Source: Mesorhizobium wenxiniae (lineage in GTDB: Bacteria > Pseudomonadota > Alphaproteobacteria > Rhizobiales > Rhizobiaceae). Taken from it: DNA of 64,000 nucleotides. The stretch is taken from assembly GCF_002284535.1 (NCBI RefSeq), contig NZ_NPKH01000041.1, forward strand, positions 1-64,000, in the 5' to 3' direction. Positions 1-10,035 of this stretch are shown here, in pieces; the stretch's first letter is position 1, and every line of letters starts with the position of its first letter. A model generated the notes under the pieces. That model saw only the letters and a list, made by a program, of their open reading frames with translations, had not been told where the DNA came from and did not search any database. The position numbers and the translations under genes were made by a program.

Positions 1-159
1 CCAATCCAGCCAGCATCTTGAATCACAAATCAGACCAATCCGGAATCCCTTTCGATTCCGTCAAAGCGTGACCCGCTCTAGAGCACTGGACGTTCTAGAC
101 TTGGCGAACACTCCACTCCGGGAGGCAATGGCGTCTACACCATCCAGGTGTTGCCTTTT

Positions 160-1161
160 TTACGCGACCAGCAACTGCTTGCGATCGACGCGCTCCTGCT
201 GCGGCGAGCGCGCATAGAGCTCGCGGTAGCATTTGGAGAAATGCGAGGCGGAGACGAACCCGCAAGCGACCGCCACTTCGACCACCGGCATCGATGATTG
301 GATCAGCAAGTGCCGGGCCCGGTCGAGGCGGATTTCCAGATAGTAGCGGGCAGGGGATCGTCCCATTTCGGTGCGGAACAGGCGCTCTATCTGGCGGCGC
401 GACAAGTCGACATGATCGGCAATCTCGATCAGCGACAGCGGCTCGGACAGGTTTGCTTCCATCAATTCGATGATGGTCAGCACTTTGGAATTCTGCACGC
501 CAAGGCGCGCACGCAGCGGCAGGCGCTGGCGATCGGTCGGGCTGCGTACGCGGTCGGTCAAAACCTGCTCGCAGACCCGGTTGACGAGGTTGTCGTCGAA
601 ATCGTCGCCGATCAGCTTCAGCATCATGTCGAGCGCCGCGGTGCCGCCGGCGCAGGTGTAGATGTTCTGGTCAATCTCGAAGAGGTCGGCAAAGACATTG
701 GCCTTCGGGAACGCCTCGGAAAAACCCGGCAGGTTCTCCCAATGAATGGCGCAGCGCTTGTTGGACAACAGGCCGGCGGCGGCCAGTATATGTGCGCCAG
801 TACACAAGCCGCCGATGGCGACGCCGCGGTTGTATTCCTCGCGCAGCCAGGCGAAGGCCGATCTGTTCTGGTAGCGCTCCACATTGATGCCGCTGCAAAC
901 GACCGCCATGTTCGGCCGTTCGGGGCCGGACATCTTCTTGCGTTCGTCCTCCAGCGAGGTGTTGACGGCGCATTCGACGCCGTTCGAGGCGCGCACCGGC
1001 TTGCCGTCGATGCTGGCGAGCCGCCAACGATAGGCCTCGTAGCCGAGCATCCGGTTGGCCGAGCGCAACGGATCGAGCGCCGTTGCAAAGGCGATCATGG
1101 TGAAATCGGGGACCAGGAAGAATACAAACGACCGCCTGATCGAATGATTTACGACGTTCAC
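160..1161 (-). CDS. GlxA-family (DJ-1/PfpI + AraC) transcriptional regulator, GbdR-like
   Basis: About 333 aa. The N-terminal two thirds is a DJ-1/PfpI-like class I glutamine amidotransferase fold with the elbow motif GGLCTGAH near residue 120. The last 100 residues form a two-helix-turn-helix AraC domain (LSLIEIADHVDLSRRQIERLF, then VACGFVSASHFSKCYRE). This architecture is shared with GbdR/CdhR regulators of glycine betaine and carnitine catabolism; the nearby betaine-type genes make such a role likely, but this is inference. A GTG start at 1161 is chosen because GAGGG sits 7 nt upstream; the longer frame would start with TTG at 1182 without a better site. A perfect palindrome lies about 110 bp upstream of the start (1269-1290). 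Confidence 0.88.
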   Translation of the reverse strand: MNVVNHSIRRSFVFFLVPDFTMIAFATALDPLRSANRMLGYEAYRWRLASIDGKPVRASNGVECAVNTSLEDERKKMSGPERPNMAVVCSGINVERYQNRSAFAWLREEYNRGVAIGGLCTGAHILAAAGLLSNKRCAIHWENLPGFSEAFPKANVFADLFEIDQNIYTCAGGTAALDMMLKLIGDDFDDNLVNRVCEQVLTDRVRSPTDRQRLPLRARLGVQNSKVLTIIELMEANLSEPLSLIEIADHVDLSRRQIERLFRTEMGRSPARYYLEIRLDRARHLLIQSSMPVVEVAVACGFVSASHFSKCYRELYARSPQQERVDRKQLLVA

Positions 1162-1268
1162 AGGGTAACCCTCACGCTGCAATGGCGCGAACAGGATGTC
1201 GCGATCAGCATAGCGACATCAGGAAAAACCTTTCCTGTCAATTGGCTAGGCGGCGAAAGACAGACTTT

Positions 1269-1290
1269 ATTTGCGACATGGGTCGCAAAT
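1269..1290. promoter_or_regulatory. Palindromic operator candidate upstream of the GlxA regulator
   Basis: Perfect inverted repeat with 9-bp arms ATTTGCGAC / GTCGCAAAT separated by 4 bp. It lies in the upstream region of the minus-strand GlxA regulator. The half-site TTTGCGAC recurs in the control region of the MttB/corrinoid pair at 17384-17447, so it may be the regulator's own binding site (inference). Confidence 0.5.
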
Positions 1291-1451
1291 GGGCAATCGC
1301 TATGCGGCGACGGTCCCAACATGCCGCCGGTTTGAGCAAATATGCGGCATGTGGTCGGCACATACAAAACGCGCCGCCTCGGCAGAACCGAAGCGGCGCT
1401 GTGATCAACTTCGAAGCAGCAGCAGATAGCGCCGCTTGCGAGCTTGTCAGA

Positions 1452-1586
1452 TCAGGCGACGAAGCCGAGGCGTGCGGCGGCCACGGCGCCGGTCTGGCCG
1501 GGCATGGTGTTGGCAAGGCGCTGGCGCTCGAGCGCGGTCGTCAGGTTCATTTCTCGGCGAGAAAAAAGGCGGGCAAAAAGCTTCAT
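1452..1586 (-). CDS. Small conserved-looking protein, 44 aa
   Basis: Reads MKLFARLFSRREMNLTTALE... and ends ARLGFVA. Three consecutive ATG codons occur at the start; the third (1586) is chosen because GGAG is then 6 nt upstream. The protein is basic at the N-terminus and has no recognised domain. Good ribosome binding site and rhizobial codon use support it as real, but no function can be assigned. Confidence 0.5.
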   Translation of the reverse strand: MKLFARLFSRREMNLTTALERQRLANTMPGQTGAVAAARLGFVA

Positions 1587-1722
1587 CATCATCTCCATTC
1601 GGTTGCTCAGACGGGTCGCCTTCGCTTGATGGAGTGGGGCAGCTCGTTGGCTGGCGCTGATATAGGCTTACGTGAGGGGAAACTAAATCGCAAAAGCGAA
1701 GCACTTGATAGGAAAAGCGACA

Positions 1723-1749
1723 CGGAATGCGACAACTTTGGGCATTCCG
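1723..1749. repeat. Inverted repeat in a 330-bp gene-free stretch
   Basis: Arms CGGAATGC / GCATTCCG (8 bp, perfect) with an 11-nt spacer, between the small gene at 1452-1586 and the DUF1127 gene at 1921. No T-run follows on either strand, so an operator is more likely than a terminator. A smaller TCGC-AAAA-GCGA palindrome lies at 1688-1699. I see nothing else in 1587-1920. Confidence 0.35.
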
Positions 1750-1920
1750 CCCAATATTTATGATCACTTACAAGGCGTAGTTCGAAATGTGAGCTGCTAT
1801 GCAACCCGCTCATATGCGCCATGCAGCGGCGACATGGCTTCAAAAAGCATTTGACCGCAAACAAAAAGGCCTGCCGGGCATGATCTGCGCGACAGGCCGT
1901 CAGCTTTGAATACACACGAT

Positions 1921-2115
1921 CTATTTTGCTCCGCCAGCCCAGGATCCAACCCCATAGCGAGTGCCGGTCTTGGTGTCGGCGGCTTCAGGCCAGCCGATGT
2001 CCTTCTGCAGTTCGATCGGCAGTGAGCGGATGGCGCGTTCAGTCTGGTAGCGGGCGCGAGCCGCGCTGAATTCGGTCGCGATGCGGCCGATGGATGACAG
2101 GATGGACATTTTCAT
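1921..2115 (-). CDS. DUF1127 small protein
   Basis: 64 aa with the DUF1127 signature in the middle (RAIRSLPIELQKDIGWP). DUF1127 proteins are short, arginine-rich alphaproteobacterial proteins; some bind RNA or affect phosphate and arginine metabolism. AAAAGGAG precedes the ATG. It is transcribed divergently from the LysR gene at 2335, and a paralogue lies at 4483-4674 with the same MKMS start and the same DIGWP motif, so the two probably arose by duplication. Confidence 0.85.
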   Translation of the reverse strand: MKMSILSSIGRIATEFSAARARYQTERAIRSLPIELQKDIGWPEAADTKTGTRYGVGSWAGGAK

Positions 2116-2334
2116 TCTCCTTTTGCATTGGGTCGGGAGCTCGCCGATTGCTCGGCATACGAAGCGCGGTTTGTTTCAGCTTCATTTCGTGTCGATTGCA
2201 GATCGATGTCGTGGGCGTTCAAGGCCGCTTTCGATACATCTGCCTTCGATGGAGTTGACTATCCCACCAAAGTGATGTTCAATCAAACGAAATGGAATGA
2301 TAGTTTGCATCAGAAAAATTGAAGGCTGCTTCCC

Positions 2335-3234
2335 ATGAACGCCCCACTCAATCATCCGTTGCCGCTGCTTGATCTCGACGTCTTGCGCACCTTCGTGGCA
2401 ATCGCCGAGACCGGCAGTTTCACAACCGCGGCCAATGCCGTCTTCCGCACGCCGTCGGCCGTTTCCATGCAGATCAAGAAGCTTGAGGACATTCTCGGCC
2501 GCTCCGTGTTTGCGCGCGACGCGCGCTCGGTGACGCTGACCACGGATGGCGAGATGCTGCTCGGCTACGCCCGCCGGCTGTTGTCTATCAACCGCGAGGT
2601 GGTGTCGAAATTCATCATCCCCGACATTGTCGGGGTGGTGCGGCTCGGCTCGCCGGACGATTATGGCGAGCGCGTGCTGCCACATGTCTTGAAGCGTTTT
2701 GCGCAGTCGCATCCCTCTATCGCAGTCGATGTCACCATCGACCAGAGCAGCAATCTGCGCCGGCGCATGGACGACCGGGCGCTCGACATCACGCTGCTCA
2801 CCAATTCCTATAAGACCAGCGCGCTCGGCGCCGAAGTGCTGCTCACCGAACCGATCGTCTGGGCCGGCGCCAAGGGCGGCTGCGCGCATCTGCGCGAACC
2901 GCTGCCGGTGTCATTGTGGGAAGAGGGCTGTGCCTGGCGGGCCGGGGCGCTCGAAGCGCTCGGCCGCGAAGGCCGCAACTATCGCGTGGCCTATATGAGC
3001 GCGCATACGGCCGGCCAGCGCGCTGCAATCATGTCCGACCTCGCGGTAGCGCCGCTGCCGAAATCGTTCCTCGGCAGCGACATGGTCGAGCTTTGCCCGA
3101 AGGACGGCATGCCCGATATCGGCACCTACAATCTGGCCATGGTCGTGGCGCCGGACGCCAGCGCGCCGGTGAAGGCGGTCGCCGACCACATCCGTGCGAC
3201 CTTCGAAGTGTTCAGGGAAACCGGGAAATTTTGA
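2335..3234 (+). CDS. LysR-family transcriptional regulator
   Basis: 299 aa, the usual LysR length. The N-terminal winged helix-turn-helix covers residues 12-72 (DVLRTFVAIAETGSFTTAA...AVSMQIKKLEDILG), followed by an effector-binding domain with the typical GVVRLGSPDDYGE beginning near residue 100. The gene is divergent from a DUF1127 gene and is followed, tail to tail and 1 nt away, by an alpha/beta hydrolase. LysR proteins commonly regulate a divergent neighbour, which here would be the DUF1127 gene. The ligand is unknown. Confidence 0.9.
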   Translation: MNAPLNHPLPLLDLDVLRTFVAIAETGSFTTAANAVFRTPSAVSMQIKKLEDILGRSVFARDARSVTLTTDGEMLLGYARRLLSINREVVSKFIIPDIVGVVRLGSPDDYGERVLPHVLKRFAQSHPSIAVDVTIDQSSNLRRRMDDRALDITLLTNSYKTSALGAEVLLTEPIVWAGAKGGCAHLREPLPVSLWEEGCAWRAGALEALGREGRNYRVAYMSAHTAGQRAAIMSDLAVAPLPKSFLGSDMVELCPKDGMPDIGTYNLAMVVAPDASAPVKAVADHIRATFEVFRETGKF

Positions 3235-3235
3235 T

Positions 3236-4219
3236 TCAGGACCTCAACGGCGTAGCCAGGTTGTGAGCGGTGACGCCGCGATCTGTCTTTTGCAGTGACA
3301 ATTTGTCGGCTTTGGCGTGATAGCTCTCGGTTTCGCTGGTCAAAAACGCCACGATGCTATCGCGCGCACGCCGCGCCTCGGGCATGTCGATGAGCGGCCA
3401 TGCATGGAACATGCCTTGCTCGAGAACAACCTCAATTTCGACACCGGCGGCACGGGCCTTTTGCGCGAAGATCAGGTTGTCCGGGGTCAGCATGTCGCGC
3501 GAACCGGTCAGAAGCAGCGTTTTCGGCAACACCGAGAGGTCACCGTAAAGCGGGCTGATGCGCCAGTCGCTGGGATTTATGCCGGCACTGTAGAGCCGGA
3601 CCGCCTCCAGCCCGCCCGGAATTCCCAGCCACGGATCGTAGCGTTCCGCCTCGAACACTTCGGGGTTGGCGAGCGACACGTCGAGGCCGGGCGAGATCAG
3701 CACATGGCGTGACGGCAAGGGCAGGGCGTCTTCCGCGGCCATCATGGTCAGCACCACGGCCATGTTGCCGCCGGCGGAATCGCCCATAAAGACGATGTCC
3801 TGCGCTTCCGTCTCATCGAGCATCTGCCGGTAGACCTTGCCGACCATGCCGAACATGGAGTGGAAATCGTGTTCGGGAGCAATCGGGTAGATCGGCACGG
3901 TGATGCCGAAGCCCAACCGACGGGCCATATCGCCGATCAACCGCCAATGATACGGCGTGATTTCAAAGACGTAGGCGCCGCCATGCAAGTAGAGGATACG
4001 CTTCCGTTCGCCAGCCTTTGGCGCGATTTCATAGACGGGAAAGCCGTCCACGCTGCGCGTCGTGATGTCGAAACGTGATCGGAGCAAGGCAGGCGGCTGA
4101 TGGTTCTCCGTCTTGCGCGCATAGGCGATCCAGCGCTGCAGGTTTTCCGGACTGGAAAAGGCTTTCTTGCGGCTATACCTGAGGACAAAGGAAACGACGT
4201 GGCTTTTGAGGCTGGGCAT
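3236..4219 (-). CDS. Alpha/beta hydrolase, HSL (esterase/lipase) family
   Basis: 327 aa from the ATG at 4219. It carries the oxyanion-hole motif LHGGAY near residue 80, the nucleophile elbow GDSAGG near residue 150, an acidic residue in TGSRDMLTPD and a catalytic histidine in GMFHAWP. This set defines the hormone-sensitive-lipase class (alpha/beta hydrolase fold-3). The frame is open further upstream to 4372, but that extension (cysteine-rich, atypical) lacks a family match, so the internal ATG is preferred although its ribosome binding site is weak. No signal peptide, so a cytoplasmic esterase acting on small acyl esters is most likely. Confidence 0.85.
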   Translation of the reverse strand: MPSLKSHVVSFVLRYSRKKAFSSPENLQRWIAYARKTENHQPPALLRSRFDITTRSVDGFPVYEIAPKAGERKRILYLHGGAYVFEITPYHWRLIGDMARRLGFGITVPIYPIAPEHDFHSMFGMVGKVYRQMLDETEAQDIVFMGDSAGGNMAVVLTMMAAEDALPLPSRHVLISPGLDVSLANPEVFEAERYDPWLGIPGGLEAVRLYSAGINPSDWRISPLYGDLSVLPKTLLLTGSRDMLTPDNLIFAQKARAAGVEIEVVLEQGMFHAWPLIDMPEARRARDSIVAFLTSETESYHAKADKLSLQKTDRGVTAHNLATPLRS

Positions 4220-4482
4220 GCGGACACACGGACTTCGGTTGAGCCGACTAAGAGAACCCCCGCTATCGAAGATCGTGCCTTCGCCCAGAATGTCAAGATT
4301 TGCGCTGAGACAACACGGCGGTGTGATCTGGCTGGCAATCAAAGGCCAGCAGCTAGTCATGGCTCGCTGCAATGCTCAGCGCCGGTGCAGCAGTGCGGCG
4401 CGCAACCGAGGGTCGCTTGCCGCCGGAGCCGTATGACGGCTCCGGCGCTTGGCCAGCAGCTTGCATTTGTCGGCGAACGTCA

Positions 4483-4674
4483 TCAGCGCGCCGAACCCAG
4501 AAGCAGGGCCGAGAAGGTGACCTGCGGGTCTTCGCGCGGCGACACTGGCCAGCCGATGTCCCTCTGAATTTCGGGCGGTAGGCTGTTCAGGGCCCGGACG
4601 GACTTGTTCCTGTTGTGCGCATGCTTGATGGCCGTACCAAAGCGGCCGAGGCTTTCGAACATCGACATCTTCAT
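4483..4674 (-). CDS. DUF1127 small protein (paralogue)
   Basis: 63 aa with the DUF1127 core RALNSLPPEIQRDIGWP. AAGGGAG precedes the ATG. It is related to the gene at 1921-2115. Both flank the LysR/hydrolase pair, which suggests a local duplication. DUF1127 domains have been tied to RNA turnover and stress responses in other alphaproteobacteria; nothing here shows the specific role. Confidence 0.8.
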   Translation of the reverse strand: MKMSMFESLGRFGTAIKHAHNRNKSVRALNSLPPEIQRDIGWPVSPREDPQVTFSALLLGSAR

Positions 4675-4854
4675 CTCCCTTGGAGTGCTGCGGCGGCTGG
4701 AAGTTATTTCCTGCCTGCCGTTCGATGCCGGTTAAATGCGCCGCGCATGTATCTGGTGGATTTCACGAAAACAGCGCCTTGTTTCAGGGCTGATCCGGAA
4801 ACATTTGCATGCAAACGAGAATGAGGGCGAAGTGCTGCTTTCGCCGGCGGGATA

Positions 4855-6924
4855 TCACCCCCGGCCGCGCCGGGCCGCGTGGCCTTCGCGCGAACGCCGC
4901 CGCGGGGCGGCGTCGCCGGCAATGCCGTCTTCGCTGACCGTCTTGCGCGGTGGCAGTTTCACCGCCGCCGAAAGTTTCGGGAACGGGTCGACCTTGTTCG
5001 GCAGCGCCATCGCGTAGACGAAGTGCTCCTGGAATTTCGGCTCCAGCGCGGTCTCGATCTTCTCGATCCGGCTCACCGTTTCCTCGATCTCGCGGCGATA
5101 GCCGCGGTTCAAAAGTGCCATGCGCGCGCCGGCACCGGCGGCATTGCCGACGGCCGAGACCTTGTCGAGATCGCAGTCGGGGATCAGTCCCAGCACCATG
5201 GCGTATTTCGGATCGATGAAGGAGCCGAAGGCGCCGGCGAAGTGGATGCGGTCGACATGATCGGTGTGCTGCTTTTCCATCAACAGCTTGGTGCCGGCAT
5301 AAAGTGCAGCCTTGGCGAGTTGGATGGCGCGCACGTCGGTCTGGGTGATGGTGATCCTGGGCTCGCCCTCCTTCAGCACGTAAGAGAAGGTGCGGCCATT
5401 CGCGGTGACCCGCGGCGAGCGGGCGGAGAGCCCGCCATCGACGACGCCGTCCTCGGAGATGATGCCGGCCAGATACATTTCGGCGACCACCTCGATGATG
5501 CCGGAGCCGCAGATGCCGGTGACGCCGGTTGCCTGGACGCTGTCGAGGAAGCCGGGCTCGTCGGACCACAGTTCCGAGCCGATGACGCGGTATTTCGGCT
5601 CTAGCGTATCGGGATCGATGCGCACGCGCTCGATGGCGCCGGGCGCGGCGCGCTGGCCGCCGGAGATTTCCGCGCCCTCAAAGGCCGGACCGGTGGGCGA
5701 GGAGGCCGCCACGACCCGCTGGCGATTGCCGAGCACGATCTCGGCATTGGTGCCGACATCGACGATCAGCATCATCTCGTCCTGGCGGTGCGGGCCTTCC
5801 GACAGCGTCACCGCAGCCGCGTCGGCGCCGACATGGCCGGCGATGCAAGGTAACATGTAGAGCCTGGCACCCTGGTTGAGCTTCAGGCCGATATCCGACG
5901 CCTTGATGTGCACGGCGCCCGAGACGGCCAGCGCGAAGGGCGCGCCGCCGAGCTCGGTCGGGTCGATGCCGAGGAACAGATGGTGCATGATCGGATTGCC
6001 GACGAAGACGGAATCCAGGATGTCGTTGCGCTGGACGTTGCCTTCCGCACAAACCTTATCGACGAGACCAGAGATCGCCTCGCGCACCGCGACCGTCATG
6101 CCTTCGCGACCGTCCGGGTTCATCATCACATAGGAAACGCGGCTCATCAGATCCTCGCCGAAGCGGATCTGCGGGTTCGACGTGCCCGACGAGGCGGCGA
6201 CGCGGCCCGACAGAAGCGAGACCAGATGCATGGCGATGGTGGTCGAGCCGATATCGCAGGCAAGCCCGTAGGCCTCGTTCTTGAGGCCGGGCCACAAAGA
6301 GATGACCCGCGCGGTCTCACTTTCGGCATCCTTGTGGATGGCGGCGGTCGCGGTCCAGTTGCCTTTGCGCAAGATGCCTTGCACCTGCGGCAGCAGATGG
6401 ACGTCGAAATCGAGGCTCTTGAGTCCCCAGTCCTTCATCAGCGCGATCTTCAGGCGATCGAGATCGCCTAGCGGCTTGTGCATGTCGGGCTCTTCGATCT
6501 CGACATAGCACATGTGGATTGCCGAATCGCGGGCGATGACCCTGGTGTCGGCGTCCTTGCGGATGGTCTGCGCGTTGATGACCGTGTCCTGCGGCACGTC
6601 GACGACGAGATCGCCGAGGATCTGCGCCGAGCAGGACAGGCGGCGTCGTTCGGGAAGGCCGCGCACGCGTTCGTAGCGCTCCTCCTTGGCACCCTTGGGC
6701 GAGATGTGGTCGTTGGAAGAGACGATCTTATGCTTGGCGAAATTGCCTTCCTGCACCTCGACCTGGCAGCGCCCGCAAGTGGCGCGTCCGCCGCACACGC
6801 TCTCGACATAGACGCCGAGCTGGCGTGCGGCATCGAGCACCGGCGTGCCGACCGGAAACCGCCCGCGCTTGCCGGACGGCATGAACAGCACGAGCGGATC
6901 GGTGATGTTGGCAGGAGAGTTCAC
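4855..6924 (-). CDS. RamA-like corrinoid-activation protein: [2Fe-2S] ferredoxin domain + ASKHA (DUF4445) domain
   Basis: About 689 aa. The N-terminal 95 residues form a [2Fe-2S] ferredoxin domain (CGGRATCGRC plus a distal Cys in LSCSAQ). The C-terminal half is an ATP-binding ASKHA fold, with phosphate-binding turns CDIGSTTIA and IVDVGTNAEIV. This layout is that of RACE/RamA-like proteins, which use ATP to reduce inactive Co(II) corrinoid back to Co(I) during corrinoid-dependent methyl transfer. It follows the methyltetrahydrofolate methyltransferase gene directly. The start is uncertain: a GTG at 6924 leaves 10 bp after the upstream stop, while the open frame reaches a GTG at 6999 inside that gene. 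Absence of CX2CX3C-type 4Fe-4S motifs fits the 2Fe-2S subclass. Confidence 0.85.
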   Translation of the reverse strand: MNSPANITDPLVLFMPSGKRGRFPVGTPVLDAARQLGVYVESVCGGRATCGRCQVEVQEGNFAKHKIVSSNDHISPKGAKEERYERVRGLPERRRLSCSAQILGDLVVDVPQDTVINAQTIRKDADTRVIARDSAIHMCYVEIEEPDMHKPLGDLDRLKIALMKDWGLKSLDFDVHLLPQVQGILRKGNWTATAAIHKDAESETARVISLWPGLKNEAYGLACDIGSTTIAMHLVSLLSGRVAASSGTSNPQIRFGEDLMSRVSYVMMNPDGREGMTVAVREAISGLVDKVCAEGNVQRNDILDSVFVGNPIMHHLFLGIDPTELGGAPFALAVSGAVHIKASDIGLKLNQGARLYMLPCIAGHVGADAAAVTLSEGPHRQDEMMLIVDVGTNAEIVLGNRQRVVAASSPTGPAFEGAEISGGQRAAPGAIERVRIDPDTLEPKYRVIGSELWSDEPGFLDSVQATGVTGICGSGIIEVVAEMYLAGIISEDGVVDGGLSARSPRVTANGRTFSYVLKEGEPRITITQTDVRAIQLAKAALYAGTKLLMEKQHTDHVDRIHFAGAFGSFIDPKYAMVLGLIPDCDLDKVSAVGNAAGAGARMALLNRGYRREIEETVSRIEKIETALEPKFQEHFVYAMALPNKVDPFPKLSAAVKLPPRKTVSEDGIAGDAAPRRRSREGHAARRGRG

Positions 6925-6934
6925 GATTGCGCGC

Positions 6935-7909
6935 TTATCCCCGGGCCATACGGGCTTCACGGCCGCCGCGCCGGCGGCCGCCATTGCCATTGCCTTCACC
7001 CGGCGTATTGACTTGCGTGGGCGCCGCGATCGCCTGGCCGCCTTCGGCCGGCTTGTAGTCCTTGTATGTCCTGATCCAGTTGGTGCAGTTCTCGTCGGTG
7101 CCGTTCAGCACATTGGCGCCGCGCACAGCTTCCATCTCCTGCGGCCGCACCGGGTTCATGATCGCCGAGGTCATGCCGGCGCCGATCACCATCGGGATGA
7201 AGGCGGCGTTGATGCCGTGGCGGTGCGGCAGGCCGAACGAGATGTTGGACAGGCCGCAGGTGGTGTTGACCTTGAGCTCTTCACGCAGCCGGCGCAGGAG
7301 GGCAAAGACCTGGCGGCCGGCATCGCCCAGCGCGCCGATCGGCATGACCAGCGGATCGACGACCACGTCATGCGCCGGAATGCCGAAATCGGCGCAGCGC
7401 TCGACGATCTTCTTGGCGACGGCGAAGCGCACGTCCGGATCCATCGAAATGCCTGTCTCGTCGTTGGAGATGGCAACCACCGGAACGTTGTATTTCTTGA
7501 CCAGCGGCAGGATGGCTTCGAGCTTCTCTTCCTCGCCGGTGACGGAATTGACCAGCGGCCTGCCCTTGGCGACCTTGAGCGCCGCCTCGATCGCCGAGGT
7601 CACCGAACTGTCGATCGACAGCGGCAGGTCGACCAGGCCCTGCACGATCTCCAGCGTCTGCACCAGCAGCGCTGGTTCGGTTGCGTTGGGGTCGACGGCG
7701 GTAACGCCGGCATTGACGTCGAGCATGGTCGCGCCGCAGGCGGCCTGTTCCAGCGCATCCCTGATGACGGTGTCGAAATTACCCGCGATCATTTCAGCGG
7801 CGAGCTTCTTGCGCCCGGTCGGATTGATGCGTTCGCCGATCACGCAGAAGGGCTGGTCGAAGCCGATGATGATTTCTCGTGTCGCTGAGGCGACGATCGT
7901 CCGGGTCAT
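6935..7909 (-). CDS. Methyltetrahydrofolate:corrinoid methyltransferase (pterin-binding, MtgA/AcsE-like)
   Basis: 324 aa. Pterin-binding TIM barrel of the DHPS-like family: VIGERINPTGRKK at the N-terminus, LDVNAG near residue 64, SIDSS near 98, NSVTGEE near 120 and the NISFGLP loop near 223. Enzymes of this family move a methyl group between tetrahydrofolate and a corrinoid protein. In the glycine-betaine systems known from anaerobes, the MtgA partner takes methyl-cobamide and makes methyl-THF. The barrel ends near residue 295; the last 30 residues are a Gly/Arg/Asn-rich tail that is probably dispensable. The gene has its own operator-like palindrome 16 bp upstream of the ATG. Confidence 0.9.
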   Translation of the reverse strand: MTRTIVASATREIIIGFDQPFCVIGERINPTGRKKLAAEMIAGNFDTVIRDALEQAACGATMLDVNAGVTAVDPNATEPALLVQTLEIVQGLVDLPLSIDSSVTSAIEAALKVAKGRPLVNSVTGEEEKLEAILPLVKKYNVPVVAISNDETGISMDPDVRFAVAKKIVERCADFGIPAHDVVVDPLVMPIGALGDAGRQVFALLRRLREELKVNTTCGLSNISFGLPHRHGINAAFIPMVIGAGMTSAIMNPVRPQEMEAVRGANVLNGTDENCTNWIRTYKDYKPAEGGQAIAAPTQVNTPGEGNGNGGRRRGGREARMARG

Positions 7910-7925
7910 GAAGTCTCTCCCTCGT

Positions 7926-7947
7926 GATATAAAGACTTCTTTATATC
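7926..7947. promoter_or_regulatory. Palindromic operator, ATATAAAGA type
   Basis: Perfect inverted repeat with 10-bp arms GATATAAAGA / TCTTTATATC and a 2-bp spacer, ending 16 bp before the methyltransferase ATG and lying between it and the reductase gene. An almost identical site precedes the betaine-homocysteine methyltransferase gene at 41383-41404. From memory, ArsR-family SahR regulators of methionine-cycle genes use sites of this general kind in proteobacteria; that assignment is inference. Confidence 0.75.
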
Positions 7948-7988
7948 GTTTCTGATTTCGATCAAGCGAATGGTGACCGTCCGCGCCA

Positions 7989-9076
<1,088 letters not shown>

Positions 9077-9080
<4 letters not shown>

Positions 9081-9688
9081 GCCGATGCCCCGGTGTTCGT
9101 GGTATTCTGGGCCGCATTGCGGGCGGCTTCGCGCGCGGCGGCGGCCTGTGCGGTCACTCGCAGCCATGCCGAGGTCTCGCGCAGCGATTGGTCGACCGGC
9201 TTCTGCACGTCGAGGATCTTGTCGCCATGCTTCATGTTGCGCGAGCCTTCCCAGGCCTTGACCCAGACGCAGGGCATATCAGGCTCGACCTCGCAATTGC
9301 CGTTGGCGCGCACACCGCCGCAAGGGCCATTGCGCAATTGCTTGGGGCAATTCATCGGGCACGACATGCCGGTAGAAGAAAGGATGCACTGGCCGCACAT
9401 GCGGCAGTCGAACATAAAACCCTTGACGCGTTTTTCGACAAATTTGATCGGACCTTCGACGCGGCCGTAACCGATGCGCTTCCACAGCGGATGGAGGAGC
9501 AAAAACATGTCGGAGAACTTGGCGTAGAACCATTCGAGGAGTCGCGAGTGGCGGACGGACCACAGCCTGACCGCGAAGGAGCGCTGCACGCGCCGCTGCG
9601 GCGACACGTCGGCCGGCTTGTAGTCGGATTTCGGCGCTGCCTTCTTGACCAGAGTGGCCTGGGTAATCGCCGGGGTCGTTTCAGACAT
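9077..9688 (-). CDS. MetV-like methylenetetrahydrofolate reductase C-terminal-domain protein
   Basis: 203 aa. The second half is a cysteine-rich domain (CRMCGQC, CPMNCPKQLRNGPCGG, then NCEVE and CVW) matching the MTHFR_C/MetV family, the partner subunit of MetF in acetogens and some other bacteria, where it binds zinc or Fe-S clusters. Residues 1-60 are lysine/arginine-rich and less defined. The ATG at 9688 is chosen as it overlaps the previous gene's stop by 8 bp; the longer frame to 9865 lies within that gene. Its own stop overlaps the reductase start. This points to a MetVF-type reductase instead of a stand-alone NADH-dependent MetF. Confidence 0.82.
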
Positions 9689-9983
9689 CTTCTTTCCCGC
9701 CCGCTTTAACCAGAGCGACCAGCCGTTCGCGGTCGTATTTCGCGTCGATGTCCTGAAGGGCTTTTTCGGCCTCGCCTTCAAGATCATCGCTGACCGGCAC
9801 GGGGTCGGCCTTGCGCCATTCGGCCAGGTAGTCGTCGGTGCCGCCGGCGCCGGTGCGCATCGCACACATGTCGATCGCCTCGGTGAAACGCAGCGGCAAT
9901 TCGCGCTTGGCGTTCTGCCGGCCTTTCTTGACGATGACCTGGGCGGGGATGTCGCGCCAGTAGACGACGATCAGATCGGCCAT
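9681..9983 (-). CDS. 'Virulence factor' domain small protein (PF13769-like)
   Basis: 100 aa; starts MADLIVVYWRDIPAQVIVKK, a pattern I recognise from proteins annotated 'virulence factor' in rhizobia. The function is unknown. It is the first gene of the three-gene set with MetV- and MetF-like proteins and overlaps the MetV-like gene by 8 bp, so it is most likely an accessory factor of the reductase or of THF metabolism and not a virulence protein. No signal peptide or membrane segment. Confidence 0.7.
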   Translation of the reverse strand: MADLIVVYWRDIPAQVIVKKGRQNAKRELPLRFTEAIDMCAMRTGAGGTDDYLAEWRKADPVPVSDDLEGEAEKALQDIDAKYDRERLVALVKAGGKEDV

Positions 9984-9997
9984 GAATTCCTACTCCC

Positions 9998-10035
9998 GTA
10001 GAGCGCCGTGCGTCCAATCGGAAAGGACGCTCTAC
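9998..10035. repeat. Rhizobial intergenic palindromic element (degenerate copy)
   Basis: Outer arms GTAGAGCG / CGCTCTAC (8 bp, perfect) enclose a 22-nt centre containing CCGTGCGTCC. It resembles the 'GCGCCGTGCGTCC' palindromes scattered between genes in Mesorhizobium (recalled, not searched). It lies between the folate operon and the desaturase gene, both on the minus strand, and could also act as a terminator of the latter. Sequence between 10036 and 10226 shows no gene. Confidence 0.5.

Noticed and set aside
132..161. Terminator-like GGCAA...TTGCC followed by a T-run at the left edge
   Set aside because: Stem of only 5 bp with a long loop, and no gene upstream on the plus strand is visible.
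298..1335. Long plus-strand frame over the GlxA regulator
   Set aside because: Antisense shadow; the minus-strand frame has complete DJ-1 and AraC domains.
1607..1915. 102-codon minus-strand frame
   Set aside because: Cysteine/serine-rich, no start signal, composition unlike genes here.
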